Part shown: positions 28,145-39,012 of the stretch, piece by piece
Position numbering within the stretch: position 1 is the stretch's first letter
Layout of the letters: every line of letters starts with the position of its first letter
Origin: Metabacillus lacus
Lineage (GTDB): Bacteria; Bacillota; Bacilli; Bacillales; Bacillaceae
NCBI RefSeq assembly: GCF_009674805.1
Contig: NZ_WKKI01000004.1
Location: 1 to 64,000, forward strand
Length of the DNA stretch: 64,000 nt
Direction of reading: 5' to 3'
Notes under the pieces: generated by a model
The model's input: the letters and a program-made list of their open reading frames with translations, nothing else
Told to the model about the DNA's origin: nothing
Database searches by the model: none
Position numbers and translations under genes: made by a program

Positions 28145-29027
28145 GATTCTTGCCCTCCGCTTCTTTTGACATAGGGAAACCAAGTTTTTCACGTTCCTCA
28201 TAGTAAGTTCCGGCTACCCTTCTTGCCATATTCCTCATTCTTCCGATGTAGCCGGTTCTCTCTGTAACGGAAATCGCTCCTTTTGCATCAAGAAGGTTGA
28301 AGGTGTGCGAGCATTTCAATACATAGTCATATGCCGGATGAACAAGCCCTTCATCCATCTGGCGAAGCGCTTCTTTCTCATACATGCTGTAAAGTTCAAA
28401 AAGCATGTCGGTATTAGATGTTTCAAATGTGTACTTAGAATGTTCATATTCAGGCATAAGGAAGATATCCCTTACAGAGAATCCTTCTGTCCACTCCAGG
28501 TCAAAAACATTCTCTTTATCCTGAATATAAGATGCCAGCCTTTCAATTCCGTATGTAATTTCAACAGAAACAGGTTTGCACTCAATGCCCCCTACCTGCT
28601 GAAAATAAGTGAATTGAGTAATTTCCATTCCATCCAGCCATACTTCCCATCCAAGACCTGCACACCCAAGGGAAGGATTTTCCCAGTTATCCTCCACAAA
28701 ACGAATATCATGATCAAGCGGGTTAATCCCCAGTGCCTTTAATGAGTCCAGGTACAGCTCCTGAATATTATCTGGCGAAGGTTTCATAATCACTTGAAAT
28801 TGATGATGCTGATACAGCCTGTTTGGATTTTCTCCATATCTTCCGTCAGCAGGCCTGCGAGAAGGCTCTACATAGGCCACATTCCATGGCTCCGGTCCAA
28901 TTGCTTTTAAAAAAGTGAACGGACTCATTGTTCCGGCACCTTTTTCAGTATCATAGGCCTGCATAAGGATACAGCCCTGATCTGACCAGTGTTTTTGAAG
29001 CGTCAGTATCATTTGTTGAATATTCAT
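28137..29027 (-). CDS. glyQ: Glycyl-tRNA synthetase alpha subunit
   Basis: This catalytic subunit activates glycine and charges tRNA-Gly. It is 296 residues and nearly wholly made of conserved family sequence (FWSDQGC-type start [68 protein letters not shown]). GGGAGG precedes the ATG. First gene of glyQS. Confidence 0.97.
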   Translation of the reverse strand: MNIQQMILTLQKHWSDQGCILMQAYDTEKGAGTMSPFTFLKAIGPEPWNVAYVEPSRRPADGRYGENPNRLYQHHQFQVIMKPSPDNIQELYLDSLKALGINPLDHDIRFVEDNWENPSLGCAGLGWEVWLDGMEITQFTYFQQVGGIECKPVSVEITYGIERLASYIQDKENVFDLEWTEGFSVRDIFLMPEYEHSKYTFETSNTDMLFELYSMYEKEALRQMDEGLVHPAYDYVLKCSHTFNLLDAKGAISVTERTGYIGRMRNMARRVAGTYYEEREKLGFPMSKEAEGKNHE

Positions 29028-29054
29028 TCAAGCACCTCCCAATAAATTTAAAAA

Positions 29055-29290
29055 CATAAAAAACTCCCGTCTCTATGTCTTTGAAGTTGACATAGGGACG
29101 AGAGTTACCCGCGGTTCCACCCTATTTGCCAAGAAGAAGATATCTCAGCCGCTTTATGTAATGGTGCCGCTCCGGAATGCCCTTCTCCGCCGTTTCATCC
29201 CCGGCTTTCACCATCCCGGAGTCGCTGAAATTGAAAGAGTGCAGATACTTTTTTCCTTCTATGCAGCATGTTCAGTTTTTTAAAAATATA
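29055..29290 (-). promoter_or_regulatory. Glycine T-box riboswitch leader of glyQS
   Basis: The minus strand carries the T-box sequence GGGTGGAACCGCGGGT (29107-29122) followed by a large terminator hairpin (29063-29106) with a T run at 29058-29063. Stem I lies further upstream (pairing CCGGGATG with CATTCCGG at roughly 29170-29222), and a GGC at about 29179-29181 fits a glycine specifier. Uncharged tRNA-Gly would stabilise the antiterminator and allow glyQS transcription. The leader begins soon after the recO stop region on the opposite side at 29300. Confidence 0.93.
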
Positions 29291-29309
29291 ATCGAAAAAT
29301 AAGCAATTG

Positions 29310-30074
29310 TCAACTTTGATCTGACAGCTTGCCCCGAAGCGCGTCCATTTGATCCAGGAATTTTTTGGATTTTAAATACAATCCTGAGTATTCCTGATAG
29401 TAGGTATCAATTACAGTCTTTAATTCCTTTTTTGTTTGTGGCTTAACAGAAATACTGCCAAGCCTGTTAAGATCAAAATAATAAAACAGCCTTAGCAGCT
29501 TTACTGCAGTCTGGGAGAGAGGAATGCGATAAGGATCTTTAGCAAAGCAGCGATGGCAGATAAAGCCGCCTTCCCGGATGGAAAAATGAAAATCCCCTTC
29601 CTTGCTGCTGCAGATGGAACAGGAATCCAAATGAGGATACAGACCCAGTACATTCAGCATCTTCATCTCGAAAATATGGATTAATATTTCAGCGTCAACG
29701 TCTTCGTTAATATACGTAAGCAGCTGAAGAAACAGCTGAAACAAAAAAGGATTAGGCTGATGATTTTCAGTCGCTCTATCCAGCAGTTCTGCTGCATAAG
29801 AAGCATAGCCCGTTAAGAAAATGTCTTCCCTGATGCCCCTCATGTTTGTAACAGCTTCGCCCTGCTGCAAACTGCCCAGGCCGGACGACCGCTGATACAG
29901 GTAATAACCATGGGTAAACGGCTGGGTAACAGCGGCCAGGCGGCTGTTTGTCTTCTTAGCACCCCGGGCCATTACACCTATCTTTCCGTTTTCTCTTGTA
30001 TAAATCGTAACAATTTTATTTGTTTCTCCGTAATCACTTGTCCGGATTACAATTCCTTCGCTTTTTTGAAGCAT
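29310..30074 (-). CDS. recO: DNA repair protein RecO
   Basis: RecO helps load RecA on SSB-coated DNA and anneals strands. The 254-residue protein has an N-terminal OB fold ([27 protein letters not shown]) and a C-terminal helical part with a zinc-type cluster (CSICSSKEG... FICHRC). The start is the ATG at 30074; ten upstream codons in frame are rejected because family members open with the Q-K-x-E-G-I-V motif. Confidence 0.94.
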   Translation of the reverse strand: MLQKSEGIVIRTSDYGETNKIVTIYTRENGKIGVMARGAKKTNSRLAAVTQPFTHGYYLYQRSSGLGSLQQGEAVTNMRGIREDIFLTGYASYAAELLDRATENHQPNPFLFQLFLQLLTYINEDVDAEILIHIFEMKMLNVLGLYPHLDSCSICSSKEGDFHFSIREGGFICHRCFAKDPYRIPLSQTAVKLLRLFYYFDLNRLGSISVKPQTKKELKTVIDTYYQEYSGLYLKSKKFLDQMDALRGKLSDQS

Positions 30075-30106
30075 GATCCCACCACCCGGCCGGGAAACAG
30101 GCAAGA

Positions 30107-30250
30107 TTACAGTATTGGGAAATCTAGTTCAGCTAGGTCATCGTCCTCTAAATCGGGTGAATCAGGATGCTCCTTTTCAAGTTCCTTAAAAAGAAGATAA
30201 GTATTAATATCACCTGTGCTCGAGAAAATTTTCCAGGTAAAGTCTAACAT
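30107..30250 (-). CDS. yqzL: YqzL family small protein
   Basis: A 47-residue acidic protein ([20 protein letters not shown], then a Glu/Asp-rich tail ending in FPIL) between era and recO, the place and size of YqzL in B. subtilis. AGGCGGGG lies upstream of the ATG. Function unknown. Confidence 0.88.
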   Translation of the reverse strand: MLDFTWKIFSSTGDINTYLLFKELEKEHPDSPDLEDDDLAELDFPIL

Positions 30251-30369
30251 GAGATACCCCGCCTCTCGTTTTTATGACTGACTAGCAAGTGACCAGTTTC
30301 TTATCAATATCTTGACCTATTTCCCTTGGTTTCATGTTGCCTTATTTTGTAAAACAGGCTGCCGGCAGA

Positions 30370-31711
<1,342 letters not shown>

Positions 31712-31769
31712 TCATTTTACCTTATTTTTCATTTTTTTCCATCCGCCATCTTCAATTGTTATGAAATTG

Positions 31770-32165
31770 TTACATGAAAAAGGCGAGTATCCTGGGCAGA
31801 AATATAATCAGTCCGACGACGACAGACAGAATACTGTATACCAGAACAGCTGAAGCAGAAACATCCTTTGCCGCTTTTGCTAATGGGTGGTAGTTTTCGG
31901 TTACAAGATCAACAACCCTTTCAACTGCAGTATTGATAAGTTCCAAGCTCAGCATTCCGCCTATCAACATTAAAATGACGATCCATTCCCAGGCAGACAC
32001 TCTGAGAATAAGCCCAGCTGAAATGACGACAGCTGAAAACATAAGATGGATTCGGAAATTTTGTTCATGTTTCACTGCTTCCCTTATACCCTGGCCGGCA
32101 TACCTAAAACTTTTGAGCAGTTTTTTCAGACTAAAGGGTCTCTGATCTTTTAAGTCCGAATTCAT
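31770..32165 (-). CDS. dgkA: Undecaprenol / diacylglycerol kinase DgkA
   Basis: A 131-residue integral membrane kinase with three membrane helices. The motif ELINTAVERVVDLVTENYHPLAKAAKD contains the catalytic and metal-binding Glu and Asn. In Gram-positives this family phosphorylates undecaprenol for cell-wall lipid recycling. The gene overlaps the end of ybeY by 35 bp; AAGGAAA within ybeY supplies the ribosome site. Confidence 0.94.
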   Translation of the reverse strand: MNSDLKDQRPFSLKKLLKSFRYAGQGIREAVKHEQNFRIHLMFSAVVISAGLILRVSAWEWIVILMLIGGMLSLELINTAVERVVDLVTENYHPLAKAAKDVSASAVLVYSILSVVVGLIIFLPRILAFFM

Positions 32166-32619
32166 CTAGGATTTCCTTTTGTTTGCTAAACATTTTCTTT
32201 TCATCCTCTTCATTTTCATGATCATAACCAAGGAGATGCAGAAACCCATGAACTGCTAGGAAGCCCAGTTCCCTTAGGAAGGAGTGGCCGTAGTCCTCCG
32301 CCTGCTCCTGAGCCCTTTTCACAGAAATCAGGATATCTCCCAGTACAGGAGGCATATCAGCTCCTACTATTTGCAGTTCTCCCTCACCCATTTCCTCCAT
32401 TGCAAAAGAAATGACGTCAGTCGGCTGATCTTTATCCCTGTACTGCAGGTTAATTTCATGAATGCGTTCGTTTGTGACAAACGTAAGAGACAGTTCCGCC
32501 TCTTCAGCCACACCTTCATATAAAGCTGCAAATTGAAGAAGCTCGCTGATTTTATCCAGTTCTTCCGCTGAGAGGCTGGCAGTCTCATCTGTCATATCCA
32601 ATATCAACTTGTTTATCAT
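32131..32619 (-). CDS. ybeY: Endoribonuclease YbeY (rRNA maturation)
   Basis: YbeY is a zinc-dependent RNase for 16S rRNA 3'-end processing and ribosome quality control. The 162-residue protein shows the metal motif HGFLHLLGYDH and the upstream DQPTDVISFAM motif. It overlaps yqfF by four bases and dgkA by 35, indicating a compact operon yqfF-ybeY-dgkA. Confidence 0.95.
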   Translation of the reverse strand: MINKLILDMTDETASLSAEELDKISELLQFAALYEGVAEEAELSLTFVTNERIHEINLQYRDKDQPTDVISFAMEEMGEGELQIVGADMPPVLGDILISVKRAQEQAEDYGHSFLRELGFLAVHGFLHLLGYDHENEEDEKKMFSKQKEILDEFGLKRSETL

Positions 32620-34811
32620 GCCTGCTTCACCTTCTGTTTAGTTAGTTCGGGATATTCAATTCTCGAGTGGAAAATCCCTTTTAGTGTTTCACAAAATGTT
32701 TGTGCTGCTATGTCCAGCTCTTTTAAAGTCAGATCACATTCATCGAGCTGCCCATCCTGAAGCTTATCAGAAATAATTCCTTTCACAAGCTTTTCAATTT
32801 TTTCAGGAGTAGGATTGTTTAATGACCTGACTGCGGCCTCCACGCTGTCCGCAATTGAAATAATGGCAATTTCCTTTGTTTGCGGCTTTGGCCCCGGATA
32901 TCGGAATTCTTCCTCAAAAACCTGGTCGCTCTTTTCCGTTGCTTTGTGGTAGAAAAACTTTAAGAGTGAGGTCCCATGGTGCTGTTCCGCAATATCAATA
33001 ATTTCCTTAGGCATTTTATGTTTTTTCAGCATGTCCACTCCATCAGAAACGTGTGCAAAAATAATATTTCTGCTCAGCTGAGGTGACAGTTTGTTATGCG
33101 GATTTTCAATATTCATTTGATTTTCTATAAAATATCTGGGCCGCTTTGTTTTGCCAATATCATGATAGTAAGCTCCCACTCTCGCAAGCAGGCCGTTGGC
33201 ACCTATCGCTTCACATGCTGAATCAGAAAGATTTGCCACCATAACACTGTGATGATAGGAGCCGGGAGTTTCGGTCAGAATCTTTCTCAGCAAAGGATGA
33301 TTCGGATTGGAAAGCTCAATGAGCCTCATGGTTGACAGAATACCAAAGCCGGTTTCAAAGAATGGCAGGATTCCGATTGTCAGTACGGATGAGACAATTC
33401 CCGATACTGCTGCCATGCCGATGTAAAAGCCTATTTCCATATTAGAATAGCTGCCATTCCTCATTAAGAGGAGTGCAAAAATGGTGATTATATTAATCAT
33501 CGCAATAAATAATCCTGTCTGCAGGATTCTTGTTCTCATATTATGCTCCCTCAAAAACAAGACTCCTGCCAGGCAGCCCGCTAAATAGTATATACCTATT
33601 GTAAAATTAAAGGTACCTGTAACACCTTCATTAAATATAATACTTCCGCACACAGCAAAAATCATGCTTGTAATAATAGAGATTCTTTCGTTGAGCAAGA
33701 GCTTTATAATCATCGGCCCCATTGCTGCGGGAGCAATCAAGCCTACATAGCTGATATCCATCTGCTGAAACAGGCTGAGGATTTTCAGCATGGCAATCGT
33801 AAGACTGAAAATTAATGCATAAATCAAAAGAGCATGATTTCTCTTTTGTGAAGGCCTGTCCCGTCTCTCGAAATAGAAGATAACGACAGAGAGAATCAGC
33901 AGAACAAACATAGTAAGCCCGGTAAATGGTTTGTAGGATTCCGTGTTGTTTAACAGACCCACCAGTTCCAGCTTTCTATAAACCTCCCTGCTGATCAGCT
34001 CATTTTCTTCCACTAAAATCTGCCCCTGTTTAATTTGTACTTCCTGTACGCTGTCAGCAGCCTGCTGTCTCTTTTCATCTGTGCCCTGGGGATCAAAGAC
34101 GTAGTTTGGTATGACAGCAAATACACCTATCTCGGCGGAAGAAGCCAAAACTTCGGACCTGATAGGAGTATATTGAAGCTCTTCTCTTACCTCTTCTTTT
34201 GCACTGGAAAGTTCTTCAACGGGAATTTCCTTTCCCATTACATTATTAACGGTTGTGACAACGGCGTCGCGGGCAAGAGCAAGCTCCTGAGGCGTGGCAT
34301 TGAGCAAGGGAATAAAAACCTCTTTGGACAACTTCTCATTAATATCCGTTGTCAGCTTTTCACTGAGATTTTGATAGCGTTCGTCGACAGAAATGACCAC
34401 CTGCCCTCCCTGCGTTTCTCCTGAGGCCGGCCCTTGATCCTCTTTTTGTTTTTCATCAGCTTCCCGGTTCACCTCTGTAATGCTGTCAAAAATACTGGAA
34501 GCCAAATCCACCCTGTTATCCGAGTAGTCCCTGCGCAGGGTATACTGATCTTCAACAGTGTCATACGCTTCCTGTTTCCTTCTTTCTGTTGCTTCCTTAT
34601 CCTCAACTGTTACAGGTGCATAAATTGTTGTATCTGACACAGAAAACAGCTCAGCATCAAGTTTCTCAGGCTTAACACTATCAAACAGCGCGAGAAACAG
34701 GAGAATGCCCAGCAAAGCATAAAGACTGATATTCAGGAATCGAAAAGTATTTAGTTTTTTGATAAACTTCGGCAACTTGGTTTTAAATTCGGATTTTCTC
34801 TTTGTTTTCAT
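32616..34811 (-). CDS. yqfF: 7TM-HD family cyclic-di-AMP phosphodiesterase PgpH/YqfF
   Basis: This 731-residue protein has one N-terminal membrane segment (near 25-45), a long extracytoplasmic 7TMR-HD region (to about 290), six or seven membrane helices (about 295-480) and a cytoplasmic HD domain with GAYYHDIGKTKRP and HVSDGVDML. In Listeria and relatives PgpH breaks down cyclic di-AMP. It heads the yqfF-ybeY-dgkA set, separated from phoH by a strong terminator. Confidence 0.94.
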   Translation of the reverse strand: MKTKRKSEFKTKLPKFIKKLNTFRFLNISLYALLGILLFLALFDSVKPEKLDAELFSVSDTTIYAPVTVEDKEATERRKQEAYDTVEDQYTLRRDYSDNRVDLASSIFDSITEVNREADEKQKEDQGPASGETQGGQVVISVDERYQNLSEKLTTDINEKLSKEVFIPLLNATPQELALARDAVVTTVNNVMGKEIPVEELSSAKEEVREELQYTPIRSEVLASSAEIGVFAVIPNYVFDPQGTDEKRQQAADSVQEVQIKQGQILVEENELISREVYRKLELVGLLNNTESYKPFTGLTMFVLLILSVVIFYFERRDRPSQKRNHALLIYALIFSLTIAMLKILSLFQQMDISYVGLIAPAAMGPMIIKLLLNERISIITSMIFAVCGSIIFNEGVTGTFNFTIGIYYLAGCLAGVLFLREHNMRTRILQTGLFIAMINIITIFALLLMRNGSYSNMEIGFYIGMAAVSGIVSSVLTIGILPFFETGFGILSTMRLIELSNPNHPLLRKILTETPGSYHHSVMVANLSDSACEAIGANGLLARVGAYYHDIGKTKRPRYFIENQMNIENPHNKLSPQLSRNIIFAHVSDGVDMLKKHKMPKEIIDIAEQHHGTSLLKFFYHKATEKSDQVFEEEFRYPGPKPQTKEIAIISIADSVEAAVRSLNNPTPEKIEKLVKGIISDKLQDGQLDECDLTLKELDIAAQTFCETLKGIFHSRIEYPELTKQKVKQA

Positions 34812-34870
34812 TCCAGTCCACTCCTGCCCTTTTCTACTAAAGGAAGCGTTGCCAAATCTTACGGCAAGCT

Positions 34871-34905
34871 AAAAAAGTGACCCGAATTCGGGCACTCGGG
34901 TCACT
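34871..34905 (-). terminator. phoH terminator
   Basis: AGTGACCCGA and its complement (with a short inner repeat) form a 10-bp stem followed on the minus strand by TTTTTT. It ends the yqfC-yqfD-phoH unit. Confidence 0.9.
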
Positions 34906-34906
34906 C

Positions 34907-35866
34907 TTACTCATACTTATCATAAGCCTGGATGATTTTTGCTACAAGCGGATGCCTTACTACGTCAGACTGTTCAAGCTCTATTATAACTGGACCTTGT
35001 ACATTTTTAAGAATATCTCTCGCCGCAGCAAGTCCTGATTTCACGCCTCTTGGAAGATCCACCTGGGTAATATCTCCGGTAATAACCATTTTAGAGCCAA
35101 ACCCAAGCCTCGTTAAAAACATTTTCATTTGTGCAGGTGTAGTATTTTGCGCTTCATCCAGAATGACAAAAGCGTCATCAAGGGTTCTTCCCCTCATATA
35201 AGCGAGCGGAGCAATTTCTATTGTTCCCCGTTCAATCAGCCTTTCTGTCTGGTCCATGCCAAGAACATCATGAAGAGCATCGTATAAAGGACGAAGATAA
35301 GGATCCACCTTTTCTTTCAAGTCACCCGGCAGAAAGCCCAGGCTTTCTCCTGCTTCCACAGCAGGCCTCGTCAGGATAATCCTTTTGATTTGATTATTTT
35401 TCAGTGCCGTAACAGCCATGACAACTGCCAGATAGGTTTTTCCCGTTCCGGCTGCTCCAATCCCCAAAACAAGATCAGATTGTTTAATAGCCGACACATA
35501 CTTTCTTTGCCCAAGTGTTTTTACACGAATGGATTTACCTTTGGCACTTTTAGTGATTTCCTCCAGATACAGGCTTTCAAAATGATCTAATTTGTGATCT
35601 TTAGCCATTTGAAGAGCATATACAACATCACGTTCGCTGATTGTGATTCCTTTGCGTATGATGGATAGGAGTGAGGACAATACATTTTCAACTACCTCAA
35701 TATTTCCGCTTTCGCCTGAGACATAAACCGCTTCTCCCCTTGTGATGATAGAAACATTTAATTCCTCTTCCATCAATTTAAGGTGATTATCGTTATTGCC
35801 GAATAAGGCGATTGCCTCTTGAGGATTTTCTAATTGCTGATCAATCGATATTAAATCTTCTGGCAT
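34907..35866 (-). CDS. phoH: PhoH family ATPase
   Basis: A 319-residue protein with an N-terminal KH-like part and a P-loop ATPase domain: Walker A GAAGTGKTYLA near residue 137, Walker B FVILDEAQNTT near 232, and RGRTLDDA. The family is linked to RNA metabolism and often lies next to ybeY. Here it follows yqfD by four bases. Its exact role is not settled. Confidence 0.94.
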   Translation of the reverse strand: MPEDLISIDQQLENPQEAIALFGNNDNHLKLMEEELNVSIITRGEAVYVSGESGNIEVVENVLSSLLSIIRKGITISERDVVYALQMAKDHKLDHFESLYLEEITKSAKGKSIRVKTLGQRKYVSAIKQSDLVLGIGAAGTGKTYLAVVMAVTALKNNQIKRIILTRPAVEAGESLGFLPGDLKEKVDPYLRPLYDALHDVLGMDQTERLIERGTIEIAPLAYMRGRTLDDAFVILDEAQNTTPAQMKMFLTRLGFGSKMVITGDITQVDLPRGVKSGLAAARDILKNVQGPVIIELEQSDVVRHPLVAKIIQAYDKYE

Positions 35867-35869
35867 TAT

Positions 35870-37057
35870 TTAATCTCCCTGAACTATTGGTGTAGTTTGA
35901 ACAATATTCTCATTCACTTGATACAGTACTACTAGTTTAACTTTACCATTCTCCACCGATTGGTGCAAAACTTTTTCACCAATGATCTCCGCGCCATCGC
36001 CAATTTTCTGAAGAATCTGAGCTTTTCCAGTTTGTATTCCTGCCAGGGCGGCTTCGTTATTCGAGTATTTCCTCTGTACGGTTTCTCGTTCGCGGTAAAC
36101 TCTGCTTTTGAAAGAAACAGGAAGCTCCCATTTTAGAAACCTGAAGGGACGAACCTCCTCTTCAAGTTCAAATTGGCCTGGCAGCTCCTGTCTATAGCCC
36201 CAAAACTTAAGATCCCTCGCAGCTGCAGACAAATAATACATAGTTATATCATTCCCAGAAAACACTTGAAAAGTCGTTGAAAGAGGAACAAAGATAGTGG
36301 ATTTATACCATGTTTCTCCCATAATTTCCGCTTTAGCTGGTATCAGCTTTCCGGCTCCTTCATTTCCAATTAGTCCTGAAACAAGAACCTGCCCCTTTTG
36401 AACAGTATCATGAATGTTGACAAGCGGTTTTCCTTCTTCCACAAACATCCTGGTAATCACCGCTTTCTTTTTAGCGACAATATTGCGGGGCCCCAAGGGT
36501 TTTTCCTGCTGAGGCTGATTCTTTTCAACTACTTTCAGATGATAAGTTGTCCCTCTTAACTCTACACCTACCCAGGTGATCTGCCCGATTCTGTCAGTCA
36601 GTTGTTTTTGGATCTCGTCCGGATTTTTCACAAGAAACTGCAGCTTCCCCGGCTTAATATCCATTGCTTTTAATTCTTTTTGAATGCGATGTTCTGTCTC
36701 TGGAACTGCACCCTCTATTTTAATTCCCCAGACCATGTTTGACAGCAGAAAAATCAAACATAGAAATGCCGCAAAACCGATGGCGAATCCGCTGTTTCGG
36801 CCGGTTTTCTTTAACAGAAACGGAAACCCTTTCCGCTGTTGAAATCTGCATGTGCATTCATGCCCTCTGATAATCCTCCTGAAGGCATGTACATCTTTTA
36901 GCTTAATAAAAAAAGACACTGTGTCATCTCCATGTCTTTTCACACTCCATACAGAAATGCTGTTCCTTAAGGAGTCGTTGAGAAGCCTTTCAATTCCTAT
37001 CCCTGAAACATGAACCGAAACAGACCCGAAAAAAAAGTTTGTCCACTGATTTTTCAT
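35870..37057 (-). CDS. yqfD: Sporulation protein YqfD
   Basis: YqfD is a mother-cell sporulation protein in B. subtilis. The 395-residue protein has an N-terminal soluble part, one membrane segment (FAIGFAAFLCLIFLLSNMVWGI near residue 85), and an extracytoplasmic region with POTRA-like and beta-rich character. It follows yqfC by 23 bp. The motif WVGVELRGTTYHLKVVEK is typical of the family. Confidence 0.92.
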   Translation of the reverse strand: MKNQWTNFFFGSVSVHVSGIGIERLLNDSLRNSISVWSVKRHGDDTVSFFIKLKDVHAFRRIIRGHECTCRFQQRKGFPFLLKKTGRNSGFAIGFAAFLCLIFLLSNMVWGIKIEGAVPETEHRIQKELKAMDIKPGKLQFLVKNPDEIQKQLTDRIGQITWVGVELRGTTYHLKVVEKNQPQQEKPLGPRNIVAKKKAVITRMFVEEGKPLVNIHDTVQKGQVLVSGLIGNEGAGKLIPAKAEIMGETWYKSTIFVPLSTTFQVFSGNDITMYYLSAAARDLKFWGYRQELPGQFELEEEVRPFRFLKWELPVSFKSRVYRERETVQRKYSNNEAALAGIQTGKAQILQKIGDGAEIIGEKVLHQSVENGKVKLVVLYQVNENIVQTTPIVQGD

Positions 37058-37080
37058 GGTAATCCCCCTATTTAAAGTGC

Positions 37081-37365
37081 TTACTGCTCTATGTAAAGCA
37101 CCGCTTCTATTTTTCCTTCAAGCAATATTTCTTCCGGAAGAATGGTTTTGATTACAAAACCTTCTCCTTTTATCAACAGCTGCCCCTGCTTTAATAAAAG
37201 CCGAAGCTCCTGATCAGTGAAGGTCAGCAGCCCCCGGTGATTTTCTATATAAATATGGATTTGGCCTACCATTGTAATTCTTGGTAAATCCATCATGACA
37301 TCAGGAGGGATTTCCATCGTTTTTGTAACCCAATTCAACATTTGGCTGCGCCATTTTTTTGCCAT
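37081..37365 (-). CDS. yqfC: Sporulation protein YqfC
   Basis: A 94-residue YabP/YqfC family protein, sigma-E dependent in B. subtilis. It shows the family core LPRITMVGQIHIYIENHRGLLTFTDQELRL. The start is the ATG at 37365, ten bases after AAAGGGGG; a frame extension of 13 codons would use an ATG inside the preceding hairpin and is rejected. The ribosome site forms one arm of that hairpin, so translation from read-through messages may be blocked. First gene of yqfC-yqfD-phoH. Confidence 0.92.
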   Translation of the reverse strand: MAKKWRSQMLNWVTKTMEIPPDVMMDLPRITMVGQIHIYIENHRGLLTFTDQELRLLLKQGQLLIKGEGFVIKTILPEEILLEGKIEAVLYIEQ

Positions 37366-37373
37366 AAAAAAGA

Positions 37374-37413
37374 AACCCCCTTTCATCTCATATGTATGAG
37401 ACAAAAGGGGGTT
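37374..37413 (-). promoter_or_regulatory. Hairpin covering the yqfC ribosome binding site
   Basis: AACCCCCTTT...TCTCA pairs with TGAGA...AAAGGGGGTT (17-bp arms, two mismatches, 6-nt loop). The 3' arm contains the yqfC Shine-Dalgarno and is followed by TTTTTT. It probably terminates the upstream nfeD-floA transcript. A CATACATAT at 37390-37398 in the loop resembles a sigma-E -10 element, though no good -35 is seen. Confidence 0.65.
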
Positions 37414-37433
37414 CTAATACTGTTATTTTTTAA

Positions 37434-37976
37434 TTATCTAATGCGTCTGCCCAAGGTGGAATGAGGCTTTCTGGAACGCGGCGAGCCAAGAATCTCACTC
37501 CAGATAATGCCGTCAACTGCATTCTTGCCGTTGATGGCAGCCCTTCTCTTCCGCTGTTCCTTCTGAACAACTTCTGCCTTTTGCACTCTCATCCTTTCGG
37601 AGGAGCCTTGATATCTGTCAGATGATTGTCTTTTTACATTTTCATATCTCTTTTTTGCATCTTCCTGAACCTGGGATATGGTCTGTTCTGCCCTCTGACG
37701 GATGTCCCTTTCTACGGTAGATGTCCTGTCTCTTTGCGCAGCAGACTGTTCAGCACGCTGCGGCTGTCTTGGCTGCTGTGCCGGTCCCTGCCTTGGCTGC
37801 TGCTGCCTTGGCTGCTGTGTCGGCCCCTGCTGAGGTCTTTGCTGCTGCCTTGGCTGCTGAGCCGGCCCCTGGCCGGTTCTCCGCTGCTCCTGTCGGGATC
37901 CTCTGGTAAAAACAGAAGAAATAACCCAGATCAGAAAAGCAATTAATAATGGATTCTGTAATAGAATATCCAGCAA
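37434..37976 (-). CDS. Gln/Pro/Arg-repeat membrane-anchored protein (YqfB position)
   Basis: This 180-residue protein has one N-terminal membrane segment (PLLIAFLIWVISSVF), then about 50 residues built of QQPRQQ and QGPAQQ-like repeats, a charged helical stretch (ERDIRQRAEQTISQVQEDAKKRYENVKRQ), and a short conserved-looking end (NGKNAVDGIIWSEILGSPRSRKPH). B. subtilis has yqfB at this point downstream of floA. I infer it is the counterpart, a partner of the floA membrane-domain operon. The repeats make length differences between strains likely. Function unknown. Confidence 0.7.
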   Translation of the reverse strand: MLDILLQNPLLIAFLIWVISSVFTRGSRQEQRRTGQGPAQQPRQQQRPQQGPTQQPRQQQPRQGPAQQPRQPQRAEQSAAQRDRTSTVERDIRQRAEQTISQVQEDAKKRYENVKRQSSDRYQGSSERMRVQKAEVVQKEQRKRRAAINGKNAVDGIIWSEILGSPRSRKPHSTLGRRIR

Positions 37977-38010
37977 TATGCTCCCTCCTTTTTTCGAGAG
38001 CTTCTAAGTT

Positions 38011-38997
38011 CTATTTATTTTCTTCATCGTCCTGAGTCAGTTTGCCGATTGAATCACGCATGTCTGTATCAGCAGTGATGTTCTGGATGTTCATATAATC
38101 CATCACGCCGATGTTTCCGGAACGCAGAGCTTCAGCCATTGCAAGAGGAACCGTCGCCTCAGCTTCCACAACCTTCGCACGCATTTCTTCTACGCGGGCA
38201 CGCATTTCTTGTTCTTGCGCCACAGCCATAGCACGTCTTTCTTCAGCTTTTGCCTGTGCAATGTTTTTATCTGCTTCGGCTTGGTCTGTCTGAAGAATAG
38301 CACCAATGTTTTTCCCGATATCAACGTCCGCAATATCGATCGAGAGGATTTCAAATGCTGTCCCTGAATCAAGGCCTTTGTTCAAGACTGTTTGAGAGAT
38401 CAAATCAGGATTTTCAAGCACTTTTTTATGATTATTAGACGAACCGATTGTACTTACGATCCCTTCGCCGACACGAGCAATAATTGTGTCTTCTCCGGCA
38501 CCCCCGACTAATCGGTCGATGTTTGCACGGACTGTAATCCGGGCTTTTGCTTTTACTTCAATTCCATCCATCGCAACACCGGCGATAAACGGCGTTTCAA
38601 TTACTTTCGGGTTAACGCTCATTTGAACGGCTTCCAGCACGTCACGGCCTGCTAGGTCGATGGCTGCACAGCGTTCAAAGCTGAGTTCAATATTCGCGCG
38701 CTCCGCTGCAATAAGAGCGTTAACAACACGGTCAACATTACCACCCGCAAGATAATGACTCTCAAGCTGGTTAGTTGTAACATCCAAACCTGCTTTATGA
38801 GCCTTAATGAGCGGGTTAATAACTCTGCTTGGCGTTACGCGGCGGAGCCTCATTCCGACAAGGGTGAAAATACTTACTTTGACACCGGCAGCTAGTGCGG
38901 ATATCCACAGCGCTACTGGTACAAAGGTAAAGATGATGCCAAGAAAAATGACACCCAGCGCGATCAAGCCTAAAATCAAAACTGATGACGGATCCAT
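38011..38997 (-). CDS. floA: Flotillin-like protein FloA
   Basis: FloA organises membrane microdomains in bacilli. The 328-residue protein has an N-terminal membrane hairpin ([30 protein letters not shown]), an SPFH domain (about 60-210), then an Ala/Glu-rich coiled coil ([35 protein letters not shown]). AGGAGG lies nine bases before the ATG. It is preceded by nfeD, with 15 bp between. Confidence 0.95.
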   Translation of the reverse strand: MDPSSVLILGLIALGVIFLGIIFTFVPVALWISALAAGVKVSIFTLVGMRLRRVTPSRVINPLIKAHKAGLDVTTNQLESHYLAGGNVDRVVNALIAAERANIELSFERCAAIDLAGRDVLEAVQMSVNPKVIETPFIAGVAMDGIEVKAKARITVRANIDRLVGGAGEDTIIARVGEGIVSTIGSSNNHKKVLENPDLISQTVLNKGLDSGTAFEILSIDIADVDIGKNIGAILQTDQAEADKNIAQAKAEERRAMAVAQEQEMRARVEEMRAKVVEAEATVPLAMAEALRSGNIGVMDYMNIQNITADTDMRDSIGKLTQDDEENK

Positions 38998-39012
38998 AGT
39001 GTACCTCCTGAA

